Below are positions 25,450-38,680 of a stretch of DNA of 64,000 nt, one piece after another. A program made the translations under genes and the position numbers. The stretch's first letter is position 1; every line of letters begins with the position of its first letter. The stretch comes from Halictus rubicundus (lineage: Eukaryota; Arthropoda; Insecta; Hymenoptera; Halictidae). The DNA lies in contig NW_027489012.1 of the NCBI RefSeq assembly GCF_050948215.1, positions 62,001-126,000 of the forward strand. The letters run 5' to 3'. Under the pieces are notes generated by a model. The model was not told the origin of the DNA. It did not search any database and saw nothing but the letters and a program-made list of their open reading frames with translations.

Positions 25450-28400
25450 AGGATAGGATAGAGGATAGGATAGGATAGAGGATAGGATAGGATAGAGGAT
25501 AGGATAGGATAGAGGATAGGATAGGATAGAGGATAGGATAGGATAGAGGATAGGATAGGATAGAGGATAGGATAGGATAGAGGATAGCATAGGATAGAGG
25601 ATAGGATAGGATAGAGGATAGGATAGGATAGAGGATAGGATAGGATAGAGGATAGGATAGGATAGAGGATAGGATAGGATAGAGGATAGAGGATAGGATA
25701 GGATGGAGGATAGGATAGGATAGAGGATAGGATATGATAGTGGATCGGATAGGATAGAGGATTGGCTAGGATAGAGAATATGATACGGTAGACGCTAGGG
25801 GATTGGATCGGATACAGGATAGGAGGCGGTAGAGGATAGGATAGGATAGGATGGAGAATAGGATAGGATAGAGGATAGGTTAGGATAGAGGATAGGATAG
25901 GATAGGATAGAGGATAGGATAGGATAGAGGATAGGATAGGACAGATGATATTATAGGAATGAGGATAGGATATGATAGAGGATACGATATTATAGAGGAT
26001 AGGATAGGATAGAGGATAGGATAGGATAGAGGATAGGATAGGATAGAGGATAGGATAGGATAGAGGATAGGATAGGATAGAGGATAGGATAGAGGATAGG
26101 ATAGGATAGGATGGAGAATAGGATAGGATAGAGGATAGGATAGGATAGGATAGAGGATAGGATACGATAGAGGATACGATAGGATAGGATAGAGGATAGG
26201 ATACGATAGAGGATACGATAGGATAGGATAGAGGATAGGATAGGATAGAGGGTAGGATAGGATAGAGGATAGGATATGATAGTGGATCGGATAGGATAGA
26301 GGATTGGATAGGATAGAGAATATGATACGGTAGACGCTAGGGGATTGGATCGGATACAGGATAGGAGGCGGTAGAGGATAGGATAGGATAGGATGGAGAA
26401 TAGGATAGGATAGGATGGACAATAGGATAGGATAGAGGATAGGATAGGATAGGATAGAGGATAGGATAGGATAGAGCATAAGATACGATAGAGGATAGGA
26501 TAGGGGATTGGATAGGATAGAGGATAGGATAGGACAGATGATATTATAGGAATGAGGATAGGATATGATAGAGGATAGGATAGGATAGAGGATACGATAG
26601 GATAGAGGATAGGATAGTATAGAGGATAGGATAGGATAGAGGATAGGATAGGATAGAGGATAGGATGCGATAGAGGATACGAAAGGATAGGATAGAGGGT
26701 AGGATAGGATAGAGGATAGGATAGGATAGAGGATAGGAGAGGATAGAGGATAGGATATGATAGAGGATAGGATAGGGTAGAGGATAGGATAGGATAGAGG
26801 ATAGGATAGTATAGAGGATAGGATAAGATAGAGGATATGCTAGGATAGACGATAGGATAGGATAGAGGATAGGATATGATAGAGGATAGGATAGGATAGA
26901 GGATAGGATAGGATAGAGGATAGGATAGTATAGAGGATAGGATAGGATAGAGGATAGGAGAGGATAGGATATGATAGAGGATAGGATAGGATAGAGGATA
27001 GGATAGGATAGAGGATAGGATAGTATAGAGGATAGGATAAGATAGAGGATATGATAGGATAGACGATACGATAGGATAGAGGATAGGATATGATAGAGGA
27101 TAGGATAGGATAGAGGATAGGATAGGATAGAGGATAGGATAGGATAGAGGATAGGATAGGATAGATGATAGGATAGGATACGATAGAGGATACGATAGGA
27201 TAGAGGATAGGATAGGATAGAGGATAGGATAGGATAGAGGATAGGATAGGATAGAGGATAGGATATGATAGAGGATAGGATAGGATAGAGGATAGGATAG
27301 GATAGAGGATAGGATAGGATAGAGGATAGGATAGGATAGAGGATAGGATAGGATAGAGGATAGGATAGGATAGAGGATAGGATAGGATAGAGCATAGGAT
27401 ACGATACAGGATAGGATAGGGGATTGGATAGGATAGAGGATAGGATAGGACAGATGATATTATAGGAATGAGGATAGGATATGATAGAGGATAGGATAGG
27501 ATAGAGGATAGGATAGGATAGAGGATAGGATAGGATAGAGGATAGGATTTGATAGAGGATAGGATAGCATAGAGGATAGGATAGAATAGAGGATATAATA
27601 GGATAGAGGATAGGATAGTATAGAGGATAGGATAGGATAGAGGATAGGATAGGATAGAGGATAGGATGCGATAGAGGATACGAAAGGATAGGATAGAGGG
27701 TAGGATAGGATAGAGGATAGGATAGGATAGAGGATAGGAGAGGATAGAGGATAGGATATGATAGAGGATAGGATAGGGTAGAGGATAGGATAGGATAGAG
27801 GATAGGATAGTATAGAGGATAGGATAAGATAGAGGATATGCTAGGATAGACGATAGGATAGGATAGAGGATAGGATATGATAGAGGATAGGATAGGATAG
27901 AGGATAGGATAGGATAGAGGATAGGATAGTATAGAGGATAGGATAGGATAGAGGATAGGAGAGGATAGGATATGATAGAGGATAGGATAGGATAGAGGAT
28001 AGGATAGGATAGAGGATAGGATAGTATAGAGGATAGGATAAGATAGAGGATATGATAGGATAGACGATACGATAGGATAGAGGATAGGATATGATAGAGG
28101 ATAGGATAGGATAGGGGATAGGATAGGATAGAGGATAGGATAGGATAGAGGATAGGATAGGATAGATGATAGGATAGGATAGAGGATAGGATACGATAGA
28201 GGATACGATAGGATAGAGGATAGGATAGGATAGAGGATAGGATAGGATAGAGGATAGGATAGGATAGAGGATAGGATATGATAGAGGATAGGATAGGATA
28301 GAGGATAGGATAGGATAGAGGATAGGATAGGATAGAGGATAGGATAGGATAGAGGATAGGATAGGATAGAGCATAGGATACGATACAGGATAGGATAGGG

Positions 28401-29075
28401 GATTGGATAGGATAGAGGATAGGATAGGACAGATGATATTATAGGAATGAGGATAGGATATGATAGAGGATAGGATAGGATAGAGGATAGGATAGGATAG
28501 AGGATAGGATAGGATAGAGGATAGGATTTGATAGAGGATAGGATAGCATAGAGGATAGGATAGAATAGAGGATATAATAGGATAGAGGATAGGATAGTAT
28601 AGAGGATAGGATAGGATAGAGGATAGGATAGGAAAGAGGATAGGATGCGATAGAGGATACGAAAGGATAGGATAGAGGGTAGGATAGGATAGAGGATAGG
28701 ATAGGATAGAGGATAGGAGAGGATAGAGGATAGGATATGATAGAGGATAGGATAGGATAGAGGATAGGATAGGATAGAGGATAGGATAGGATAGATGATA
28801 GGATAGGATAGAGGATAGGATACGATAGAGGATACGATAGGATAGGATAGAGGATAGGATAGGATAGAGGATAGGATAGGATAGAGGATAGGATAGGATA
28901 GAGGATAGGATAGGATAGAGGATAGGATAGGATAGAGGATAGGATAGGATAGAGGATAGGATAGGATAGAGGATAGGATAGGATAGAGGATAGGATAGGA
29001 TAGAGGATAGGATAGGATAGAGGATAGGATAGGATAGAGGATAGGATAGGATAGAGGATAGGATAGGATAGAGGA
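25450..29075. repeat. 3,627-bp HOR, copy A
   Basis: At least a dozen rare sites recur in the next copy at exactly 3,627 bp: GCATAGG at 25587, GATGGAGG at 25704, GATTGGCTAGG at 25761, GGTAGACG tags at 25787 and 26329, headers at 25940, 26533, 27449 and 28428, a GGGGATAGG variant at 28114, a GATGATA at 28794 and a CGATA dimer at 28821. The unit joins both diverged marker types, two internal GCATAGG-tagged subunits and a long pure 17-mer tail (28.84-29.2 kb). Boundaries lie in uniform sequence and are approximate. Confidence 0.93.
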
Positions 29076-32000
29076 TAGGATAGGATAGAGGATAGGATAG
29101 GATAGAGGATAGGATAGGATAGAGGATAGGATAGGATAGAGGATAGGATAGGATAGAGGATAGGATAGGATAGAGGATAGGATAGGATAGAGGATAGGAT
29201 AGGATAGAGGATAGCATAGGATAGAGGATAGGATAGGATAGAGGATAGGATAGGATAGAGGATAGGATAGGATAGAGGATAGGATAGGATAGAGGATAGG
29301 ATAGGATAGAGGATAGAGGATAGGATAGGATGGAGGATAGGATAGGATAGAGGATAGGATATGATAGTGGATCGGATAGGATAGAGGATTGGCTAGGATA
29401 GAGAATATGATACGGTAGACGCTAGGGGATTGGATCGGATACAGGATAGGAGGCGGTAGAGGATAGGATAGGATAGGATGGAGAATAGGATAGGATAGAG
29501 GATAGGTTAGGATAGAGGATAGGATAGGATAGGATAGAGGATAGGATAGGATAGAGGATAGGATAGGACAGATGATATTATAGGAATGAGGATAGGATAT
29601 GATAGAGGATACGATATTATAGAGGATAGGATAGGATAGAGGATAGGATAGGATAGAGGATAGGATAGGATAGAGGATAGGATAGGATAGAGGATAGGAT
29701 AGGATAGAGGATAGGATAGAGGATAGGATAGGATAGGATGGAGAATAGGATAGGATAGAGGATAGGATAGGATAGGATAGAGGATAGGATACGATAGAGG
29801 ATACGATAGGATAGGATAGAGGATAGGATACGATAGAGGATACGATAGGATAGGATAGAGGATAGGATAGGATAGAGGGTAGGATAGGATAGAGGATAGG
29901 ATATGATAGTGGATCGGATAGGATAGAGGATTGGATAGGATAGAGAATATGATACGGTAGACGCTAGGGGATTGGATCGGATACAGGATAGGAGGCGGTA
30001 GAGGATAGGATAGGATAGGATGGAGAATAGGATAGGATAGGATGGACAATAGGATAGGATAGAGGATAGGATAGGATAGGATAGAGGATAGGATAGGATA
30101 GAGCATAAGATACGATAGAGGATAGGATAGGGGATTGGATAGGATAGAGGATAGGATAGGACAGATGATATTATAGGAATGAGGATAGGATATGATAGAG
30201 GATAGGATAGGATAGAGGATACGATAGGATAGAGGATAGGATAGTATAGAGGATAGGATAGGATAGAGGATAGGATAGGATAGAGGATAGGATGCGATAG
30301 AGGATACGAAAGGATAGGATAGAGGGTAGGATAGGATAGAGGATAGGATAGGATAGAGGATAGGAGAGGATAGAGGATAGGATATGATAGAGGATAGGAT
30401 AGGGTAGAGGATAGGATAGGATAGAGGATAGGATAGTATAGAGGATAGGATAAGATAGAGGATATGCTAGGATAGACGATAGGATAGGATAGAGGATAGG
30501 ATATGATAGAGGATAGGATAGGATAGAGGATAGGATAGGATAGAGGATAGGATAGTATAGAGGATAGGATAGGATAGAGGATAGGAGAGGATAGGATATG
30601 ATAGAGGATAGGATAGGATAGAGGATAGGATAGGATAGAGGATAGGATAGTATAGAGGATAGGATAAGATAGAGGATATGATAGGATAGACGATACGATA
30701 GGATAGAGGATAGGATATGATAGAGGATAGGATAGGATAGAGGATAGGATAGGATAGAGGATAGGATAGGATAGAGGATAGGATAGGATAGATGATAGGA
30801 TAGGATACGATAGAGGATACGATAGGATAGAGGATAGGATAGGATAGAGGATAGGATAGGATAGAGGATAGGATAGGATAGAGGATAGGATATGATAGAG
30901 GATAGGATAGGATAGAGGATAGGATAGGATAGAGGATAGGATAGGATAGAGGATAGGATAGGATAGAGGATAGGATAGGATAGAGGATAGGATAGGATAG
31001 AGGATAGGATAGGATAGAGCATAGGATACGATACAGGATAGGATAGGGGATTGGATAGGATAGAGGATAGGATAGGACAGATGATATTATAGGAATGAGG
31101 ATAGGATATGATAGAGGATAGGATAGGATAGAGGATAGGATAGGATAGAGGATAGGATAGGATAGAGGATAGGATTTGATAGAGGATAGGATAGCATAGA
31201 GGATAGGATAGAATAGAGGATATAATAGGATAGAGGATAGGATAGTATAGAGGATAGGATAGGATAGAGGATAGGATAGGATAGAGGATACGATGCGATA
31301 GAGGATACGAAAGGATAGGATAGAGGGTAGGATAGGATAGAGGATAGGATAGGATAGAGGATAGGAGAGGATAGAGGATAGGATATGATAGAGGATAGGA
31401 TAGGGTAGAGGATAGGATAGGATAGAGGATAGGATAGTATAGAGGATAGGATAAGATAGAGGATATGCTAGGATAGACGATAGGATAGGATAGAGGATAG
31501 GATATGATAGAGGATAGGATAGGATAGAGGATAGGATAGGATAGAGGATAGGATAGTATAGAGGATAGGATAGGATAGAGGATAGGAGAGGATAGGATAT
31601 GATAGAGGATAGGATAGGATAGAGGATAGGATAGGATAGAGGATAGGATAGTATAGAGGATAGGATAAGATAGAGGATATGATAGGATAGACGATACGAT
31701 AGGATAGAGGATAGGATATGATAGAGGATAGGATAGGATAGGGGATAGGATAGGATAGAGGATAGGATAGGATAGAGGATAGGATAGGATAGATGATAGG
31801 ATAGGATAGAGGATAGGATACGATAGAGGATACGATAGGATAGAGGATAGGATAGGATAGAGGATAGGATAGGATAGAGGATAGGATAGGATAGAGGATA
31901 GGATATGATAGAGGATAGGATAGGATAGAGGATAGGATAGGATAGAGGATAGGATAGGATAGAGGATAGGATAGGATAGAGGATAGGATAGGATAGAGCA

Positions 32001-32700
32001 TAGGATACGATACAGGATAGGATAGGGGATTGGATAGGATAGAGGATAGGATAGGACAGATGATATTATAGGAATGAGGATAGGATATGATAGAGGATAG
32101 GATAGGATAGAGGATAGGATAGGATAGAGGATAGGATAGGATAGAGGATAGGATTTGATAGAGGATAGGATAGCATAGAGGATAGGATAGAATAGAGGAT
32201 ATAATAGGATAGAGGATAGGATAGTATAGAGGATAGGATAGGATAGAGGATAGGATAGGAAAGAGGATAGGATGCGATAGAGGATACGAAAGGATAGGAT
32301 AGAGGGTAGGATAGGATAGAGGATAGGATAGGATAGAGGATAGGAGAGGATAGAGGATAGGATATGATAGAGGATAGGATAGGATAGAGGATAGGATAGG
32401 ATAGAGGATAGGATAGGATAGATGATAGGATAGGATAGAGGATAGGATACGATAGAGGATACGATAGGATAGGATAGAGGATAGGATAGGATAGAGGATA
32501 GGATAGGATAGAGGATAGGATAGGATAGAGGATAGGATAGGATAGAGGATAGGATAGGATAGAGGATAGGATAGGATAGAGGATAGGATAGGATAGAGGA
32601 TAGGATAGGATAGAGGATAGGATAGGATAGAGGATAGGATAGGATAGAGGATAGGATAGGATAGAGGATAGGATAGGATAGAGGATAGGATAGGATAGAG
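29076..32700. repeat. 3,627-bp HOR, copy B
   Basis: This copy is directly adjacent to copy A in the same orientation. No net length change was found at the sites checked across about 3.4 kb. One clear substitution is C at 31291 where copy A has G at 27664, just before the ATGCG variant. After 32448 both copies enter pure 17-mers, and their lengths then differ: the next GCATAGG tag is at 32803 here, while copy A runs to 29214. Confidence 0.93.
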
Positions 32701-34260
32701 GATAGGATAGGATAGAGGATAGGATAGGATAGAGGATAGGATAGGATAGAGGATAGGATAGGATAGAGGATAGGATAGGATAGAGGATAGGATAGGATAG
32801 AGCATAGGATACGATACGGGATAGGATAGGGGATTGGATAGGATAGAGGATAGGATAGGACAGATGATATTATAGGAATGAGGATAGGATATGATAGAGG
32901 ATAGGATAGGATAGAGGATAGGATAGGATAGAGGATAGGATAGGATAGAGGATAGGATAGGATAGAGGATAGGATTTGATAGAGGATAGGATAGCATAGA
33001 GGATAGGATAGAATAGGGGATATAATAGGATAGAGGATAGGATAGTATAGAGGATAGGATAGGATAGAGGATAGGATAGGATAGAGGATAGGATGCGATA
33101 GAGGATACGAAAGGATAGGATAGAGGGTAGGATAGGATAGAGGATAGGATAGGATAGAGGATAGGAGAGGATAGAGGATAGGATATGATAGAGGATAGGA
33201 TAGGATAGAGGATAGGATAGGATAGAGGATAGGATAGTATAGAGGATAGGATTAGATAGAGGATATGCTAGGATAGACGATAGGATAGGATAGAGGATAG
33301 GATATGATAGAGGATAGGATAGGATAGAGGATAGGATAGGATAGAGGATAGGATAGTATAGAGGATAGGATAGGATAGAGGATAGGATAGGATAGAGGAT
33401 AGGATAGGATAGATGATAGGATAGGATAGAGGATAGGATACGATAGAGGATACGATAGGATAGAGGATAGGATAGGATAGAGGATAGGATAGGATAGAGG
33501 ATAGGATAGGATAGAGGATAGGATAGGATAGAGGATAGGATAGGATAGAGGATAGGATAGGATAGAGGATAGGATAGGATAGAGCATAGGATACGATACG
33601 GGATAGGATAGGATAGAGCATAGGATACGATACGGGATAGGATAGGGGATTGGATAGGATAGAGGATAGGATAGGACAGATGATATTATAGGAATGAGGA
33701 TAGGATATGATAGAGGATAGGATAGGATAGAGGATAGGATAGGATAGAGGATAGGATAGGATAGAGGATAGGATAGGATAGAGGATAGGATAGGATAGAG
33801 GATAGGATAGGATAGAGGATAGGATAGGATAGAGCATAGGATACGATACAGGATAGGATAGGGGATTGGATAGGATAGAGGATAGGATAGGACAGATGAT
33901 ATTATAGGAATGAGGATAGGATATGATAGAGGATAGGATAGGATAGAGGATAGGATAGGATAGAGGATAGGATAGGATAGAGGATAGGATAGGATAGAGG
34001 ATAGGATTTGATAGAGGATAGGATAGCATAGAGGATAGGATAGAATAGAGGATATAATAGGATAGAGGATAGGATAGTATAGAGGATAGGATAGGATAGA
34101 GGATAGGATAGGATAGAGGATAGGATAGGATAGAGGATAGGATAGTATAGAGGATAGGTTAGGATAGAGGATAGGAGAGGATAGAGGATAGGATAGGATA
34201 GAGGATAGGATAGGATAGAGGATAGGATAGGATAGAGGATAGGATAGTAAAGAGGATAGG
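32700..34260. repeat. GCATAGG-tagged units with a 34-bp local duplication
   Basis: GCATAGGATACGATACGGG tags, a CGGG variant of the usual CAGG tag, appear at 32803, 33584 and 33618. The last two are 34 bp apart, exactly two monomers. A CAGG tag follows at about 33832. Headers lie near 32859, 33676 and 33891. Between them are TTTGATAG, GATAGCATAG and GATATAATAG variants as in the 3,627-bp units, so this segment looks like a shortened third relative of that HOR. Confidence 0.82.
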
Positions 34261-34274
34261 ATAAGATAGAGGAT

Positions 34275-37190
34275 ATGCTAGGATAGACGATAGGATAGGA
34301 TAGAGGATAGGATATGATAGAGGATAGGATAGGATAGAGGATAGGATAGGATAGAGGATAGGATAGGATAGAGGATAGGATAGGATAGAGGATAGGATAG
34401 GATAGAGGATAGGATAGGATAGAGCATAGGATACGATGCAGGATAGGATAGGGGATTGGATAGGATAAAGGATAGGATAGGACAGATGATATTATAGGAA
34501 TGAGCATAGGATATGATAGAGGATAGGATAGGATAGAGGATAGGATAAGATAGAGGATAGGATAGGATAGAGGATAGGATAGAGGATAGGATAGTATAGA
34601 GGATAGGATAGGATAGAGGATAGGATAAGATAGAGGATAGGATCGGATAGAGGATAGGATAGGATAGAGGATAAGATCGGATAGAGGATAGGATAGGGGA
34701 TTGGATAGGATAGAGGATAGGATACGATAGAGGATACGATAGGATAGGATAGAGGGTAGGATAGGATAGAGGATAGGATAGGATAGAGGATAGGATAGGA
34801 TAGAGGATAGCATAGGATAGAGCATAGGATAGGATAGGATAGAGGATAGGATAGTATAGAGGATAGGATAGGATAGAGGATAGGATAGGATAGAGGATAG
34901 GATGCGATAGAGGATACGAAATGATAGGATAGAGGGTAGGATAGGATAGAGGATAGGATAGGATAGAGGATAGGAGAGGATAGAGGATAGGATAGGGATT
35001 GGATAGGATAGAGGATAGGATAGGACAGATGACATTATAGGAATGAGGATAGGATATGATAGAGGATACGATATTGTAGAGGATAGTATAGGATAGAGGA
35101 TAGGATAGGATAGAGGATAGGATAGGATAGAGGATTGGATAGGATAGAGGATAGGATAAGATAGAGGATAGGATAGGATAGAGGATAGGATAGAGGATAG
35201 GATAGTATAGAGGATAGGATAGGATAGAGGATAGGATAAGATAGAGGATAGGATCGGATAGAGGATAGGATAGGATAGAGGATAAGATCGGATAGAGGAT
35301 AGGATAGGGGATTGGATAGGATAGAGGATAGGATAGGATAGAGGATAGGATACGATAGAGGATACGATAGGATAGGATAGAGGATAGGATAGGATAGAGG
35401 ATAGGATAGGATAGGGGATAGGATAGGATAGAGGATAGGATAGGATAGAGGATAGGATAGGATAGAGGATAGGATAGGATAGAGGATAGGATAGCATAGA
35501 GGATAGGATAGGATAGAGGATATGATAGGATAGAGGATAGGATAGTATAGAGGATAGGATAAGATAGGGGATACGATAGGATAGATGATATTATAGGAAA
35601 GAGGAAAGGATATGATAGAGGATACGATATTGTAGAGGATAGGATAGGATAGAGGATAGGATAGGATAGAGGATAGGATAGGATAGAGGATAGGATAGGA
35701 TAGAGGATAGGATATGATAGAGGATAGGATAGGATAGAAGATAGGATAGGATAGATGATAGGATAGGATAGAGGATAGGATAAGATAGAGGATAAGATAG
35801 GATAGAGGATAGGATAGGATAGAGGATAGGATAGGATAGAGGATAGGATAGGGTAGAGGATAGGATAGGATAGAGGATAGGATATGATAGAGGATAGGAT
35901 AGGATATGATAGAGGATAGGATAGGATAGGATAGAGGATACGATAGGATAGGATAGAGGATAGGATACGATAGAGGATACGATAGGATAGGATAGAGGAT
36001 AGGATACGATAGAGGATACGATAGGATAGGATAGAGGATAGGATAGGATAGAGGATAGGATAGGATAGAGGATAGGAGAGGATAGAGGATAGGATAGGAT
36101 AGAGGATAGGATAGGATAGAGGATAGGATAGTATAGAGGATAGGATAAGATAGAGGATATGATAGGATAGACGATAGGCTACGATAGAGGATAGGATAGG
36201 ATCGAGGATAGGATAGGACAGAGGATACGATAGGATAGGATAGAGAATAGGATAGGATAGAGGATAGGATAGGATAGAGGATAGGGTAGGATAGAGGATA
36301 GGATAGTATAGGGGATAGGATATAATAGAGGATAGGATAGGATAGAGGATAGGATACGATAGAGGATACGATAGGATAGGATAGAGGGTAGGATAGATAG
36401 AGGATAGGATAGGATAGAGGATAGGATAGGATAGAGGATAGGGTAGGATAGAGGATAGGATAGTATAGGGGATAGGATATAATAGAGGATAGGATAGGAT
36501 AGAGGATAGGATACGATAGAGGATACGATAGGATAGGATAGAGGGTAGGATAGGATAGAGGATAGGATAGGATAGAGGATAGGATAGGATAGAGGATAGG
36601 ATAGGATAGAGGATAGCATAGGATAGAGGATAGGATAGGATAGGATAGAGGATAGGATAGTATAGAGTATAGGATAGGTTACAGGATAGGATAGGATAGA
36701 GGATAGGATGCGATAGAGGATACGAAAGGATAGGATAGAGGGTAGGATAATATAGAGGATAGGATAGGATAGAGGCTAGGAGAGGGTAGAGGATAGGATA
36801 TGATAGAGGATAGGATAGGATAGAGGATAGGATAGGATAGAGGATAGGGTAGGATAGAGGATAGGATAGAATAGGGGATAGGTTAAAATAGAGGATAGGA
36901 TAGGATAGAGGATAGGATACGATAGAGGATACGATAGGATAGGATAGAGGGTAGGATAGGATAGAGGATACGATAGGATAGAGGATAGGATAGTATAGAG
37001 GATAGGATAGGATAGAGGATAGGATAGGATAGAGGATAGGATGCGATAGAGGATACGAAAGGATAGGATAGAGGGTAGGATAGGATAGAGGATAGGATAG
37101 GATAGAGGATAGGAGAGGATAGAGGATAGGATATGATAGAGGATAGGATAGGATAGAGGATAGGATAGGATAGAGGATAGGATAGTATAG
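34275..37190. repeat. 4,330-4,333-bp-spaced duplication, copy A
   Basis: A 2.8-2.9 kb block recurs at 38.66-41.53 kb. Shared rare sites include the CGATGCAGG tag (34431), AATGAGCATAGG, GATACGATATTGTAG (about 35060), GGCTACG (36177), GTTACAGG (36678), GAGGCTAGG (36772) and GGTTAAAA (36881). The copy offset steps 4,330, 4,331, 4,332 and 4,333 through single-base indels: one G missing near 34995, one A missing near 35590 and one G missing near 36386, all relative to copy B. At the left edge the offset changes by 51 bp, three monomers. Confidence 0.92.
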
Positions 37191-38243
37191 AGGATAGGAT
37201 AAGATAGAGGATATGCTAGGATAGACGATAGGATAGGATAGAGGATAGGATATGATAGAGGATAGGATAGGATAGAGGATACGATAGGATAGAGGATAGG
37301 ATAGTATAGAGGATAGGATAGGATAGAGGATAGGATAGGATAGAGGATAGGATGCGATAGAGGATACGAAAGGATAGGATAGAGGGTAGGATAGGATAGA
37401 GGATAGGATAGGATAGAGGATAAGGAGAGGATAGAGGATAGGATATGATAGAGGATAGGATAGGATAGAGGATAGGATAGGATAGAGGATAGGATAGTAT
37501 AGAGGATAGGATAAGATAGAGGATATGCTAGATAGACGATAGGATAGGATAGAGGATAGGATACGATAGAGGATAGGATAGGATAGAGGATAGGATAGGA
37601 TAGAGGATAGGATAGTATAGAGGATAGGATAGGATAGAGGATAGGAGAGGATAGGATATGATAGAGGATAGGATAGGATAGAGGATAGGATAGGATAGAG
37701 GATAGGATAGGATAGAGGATAGGATTTGATAGAGGATAGGATAGCATAGAGGATAGGATAGAATAGAGGATATAATAGGATAGAGGATAGGATAGTATAG
37801 AGGATAGGATAGGATAGAGGATAGGATAGGATAGAGGATAGGATAGGATAGAGGATAGGATAGTATAGAGGATAGGTTAGGATAGAGGATAGGAGAGGAT
37901 AGAGGATAGGATAGGATAGAGGATAGGATAGGATAGAGGATAGGATAGGATAGAGGATAGGATAGTAAAGAGGATAGGATAAGATAGAGGATATGATAGG
38001 ATAGACGATACGATAGGATAGAGGATAGGATATGATAGAGGATAGGATAGGATAGAGGATAGGATAGGATAGAGGATAGGATAGGATAGAGGATAGGATA
38101 GGATAGAGGATAGGATAGGATAGAGGATAGGATAGGATAGAGGATAGGATAGGATAGAGGATAGGATAGGATAGAGGATAGGATAGGATAGAGGATAGGA
38201 TAGGATAGAGGATAGGATAGGATAGAGGATAGGATAGGATAGA

Positions 38244-38680
38244 GCATAGGATACGATACAGGATAGGATAGGGGATTGGATAGGATAGAAGATAGGATAG
38301 GACAAATGATATTATAGGAATGAGGATAGGATATGATAGAGGATAGGATAGGATAGAGGATAGGATAGGATAGAGGATAGGATAGGATAGAGGATAGGAT
38401 ATGATAGAGGATAGGATAGCATAGAGGATAGGATAGAATAGAGGATATGATAGGATAGAGGATAGGATAGTATAGAGGATAGGATGCGATAGAGGATACG
38501 AAAGGATAGGATAGAGGGTAGGATAGGATAGAGGATAGGATAGGATAGAGGATAGGAGAGGATAGAGGATAGGATATGATAGAGGATAGGATAGGATAGA
38601 GGATAGGATAGGATAGAGGATAGGATAGTATAGAGGATAGGATAAGATAGAGGATATGCTAGGATAGACGATAGGATAGG
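38244..38680. repeat. Second copy of the 8.1-8.6 kb block
   Basis: This block repeats the tag, GAAGATAGG, header (here GACAAATG), GCATAG (38419), ATGCG (38485) and ATGCTAGG (38656) order of 8114-8640. It lies immediately left of the 4.33-kb-spaced copy B and overlaps its left edge. Confidence 0.8.
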
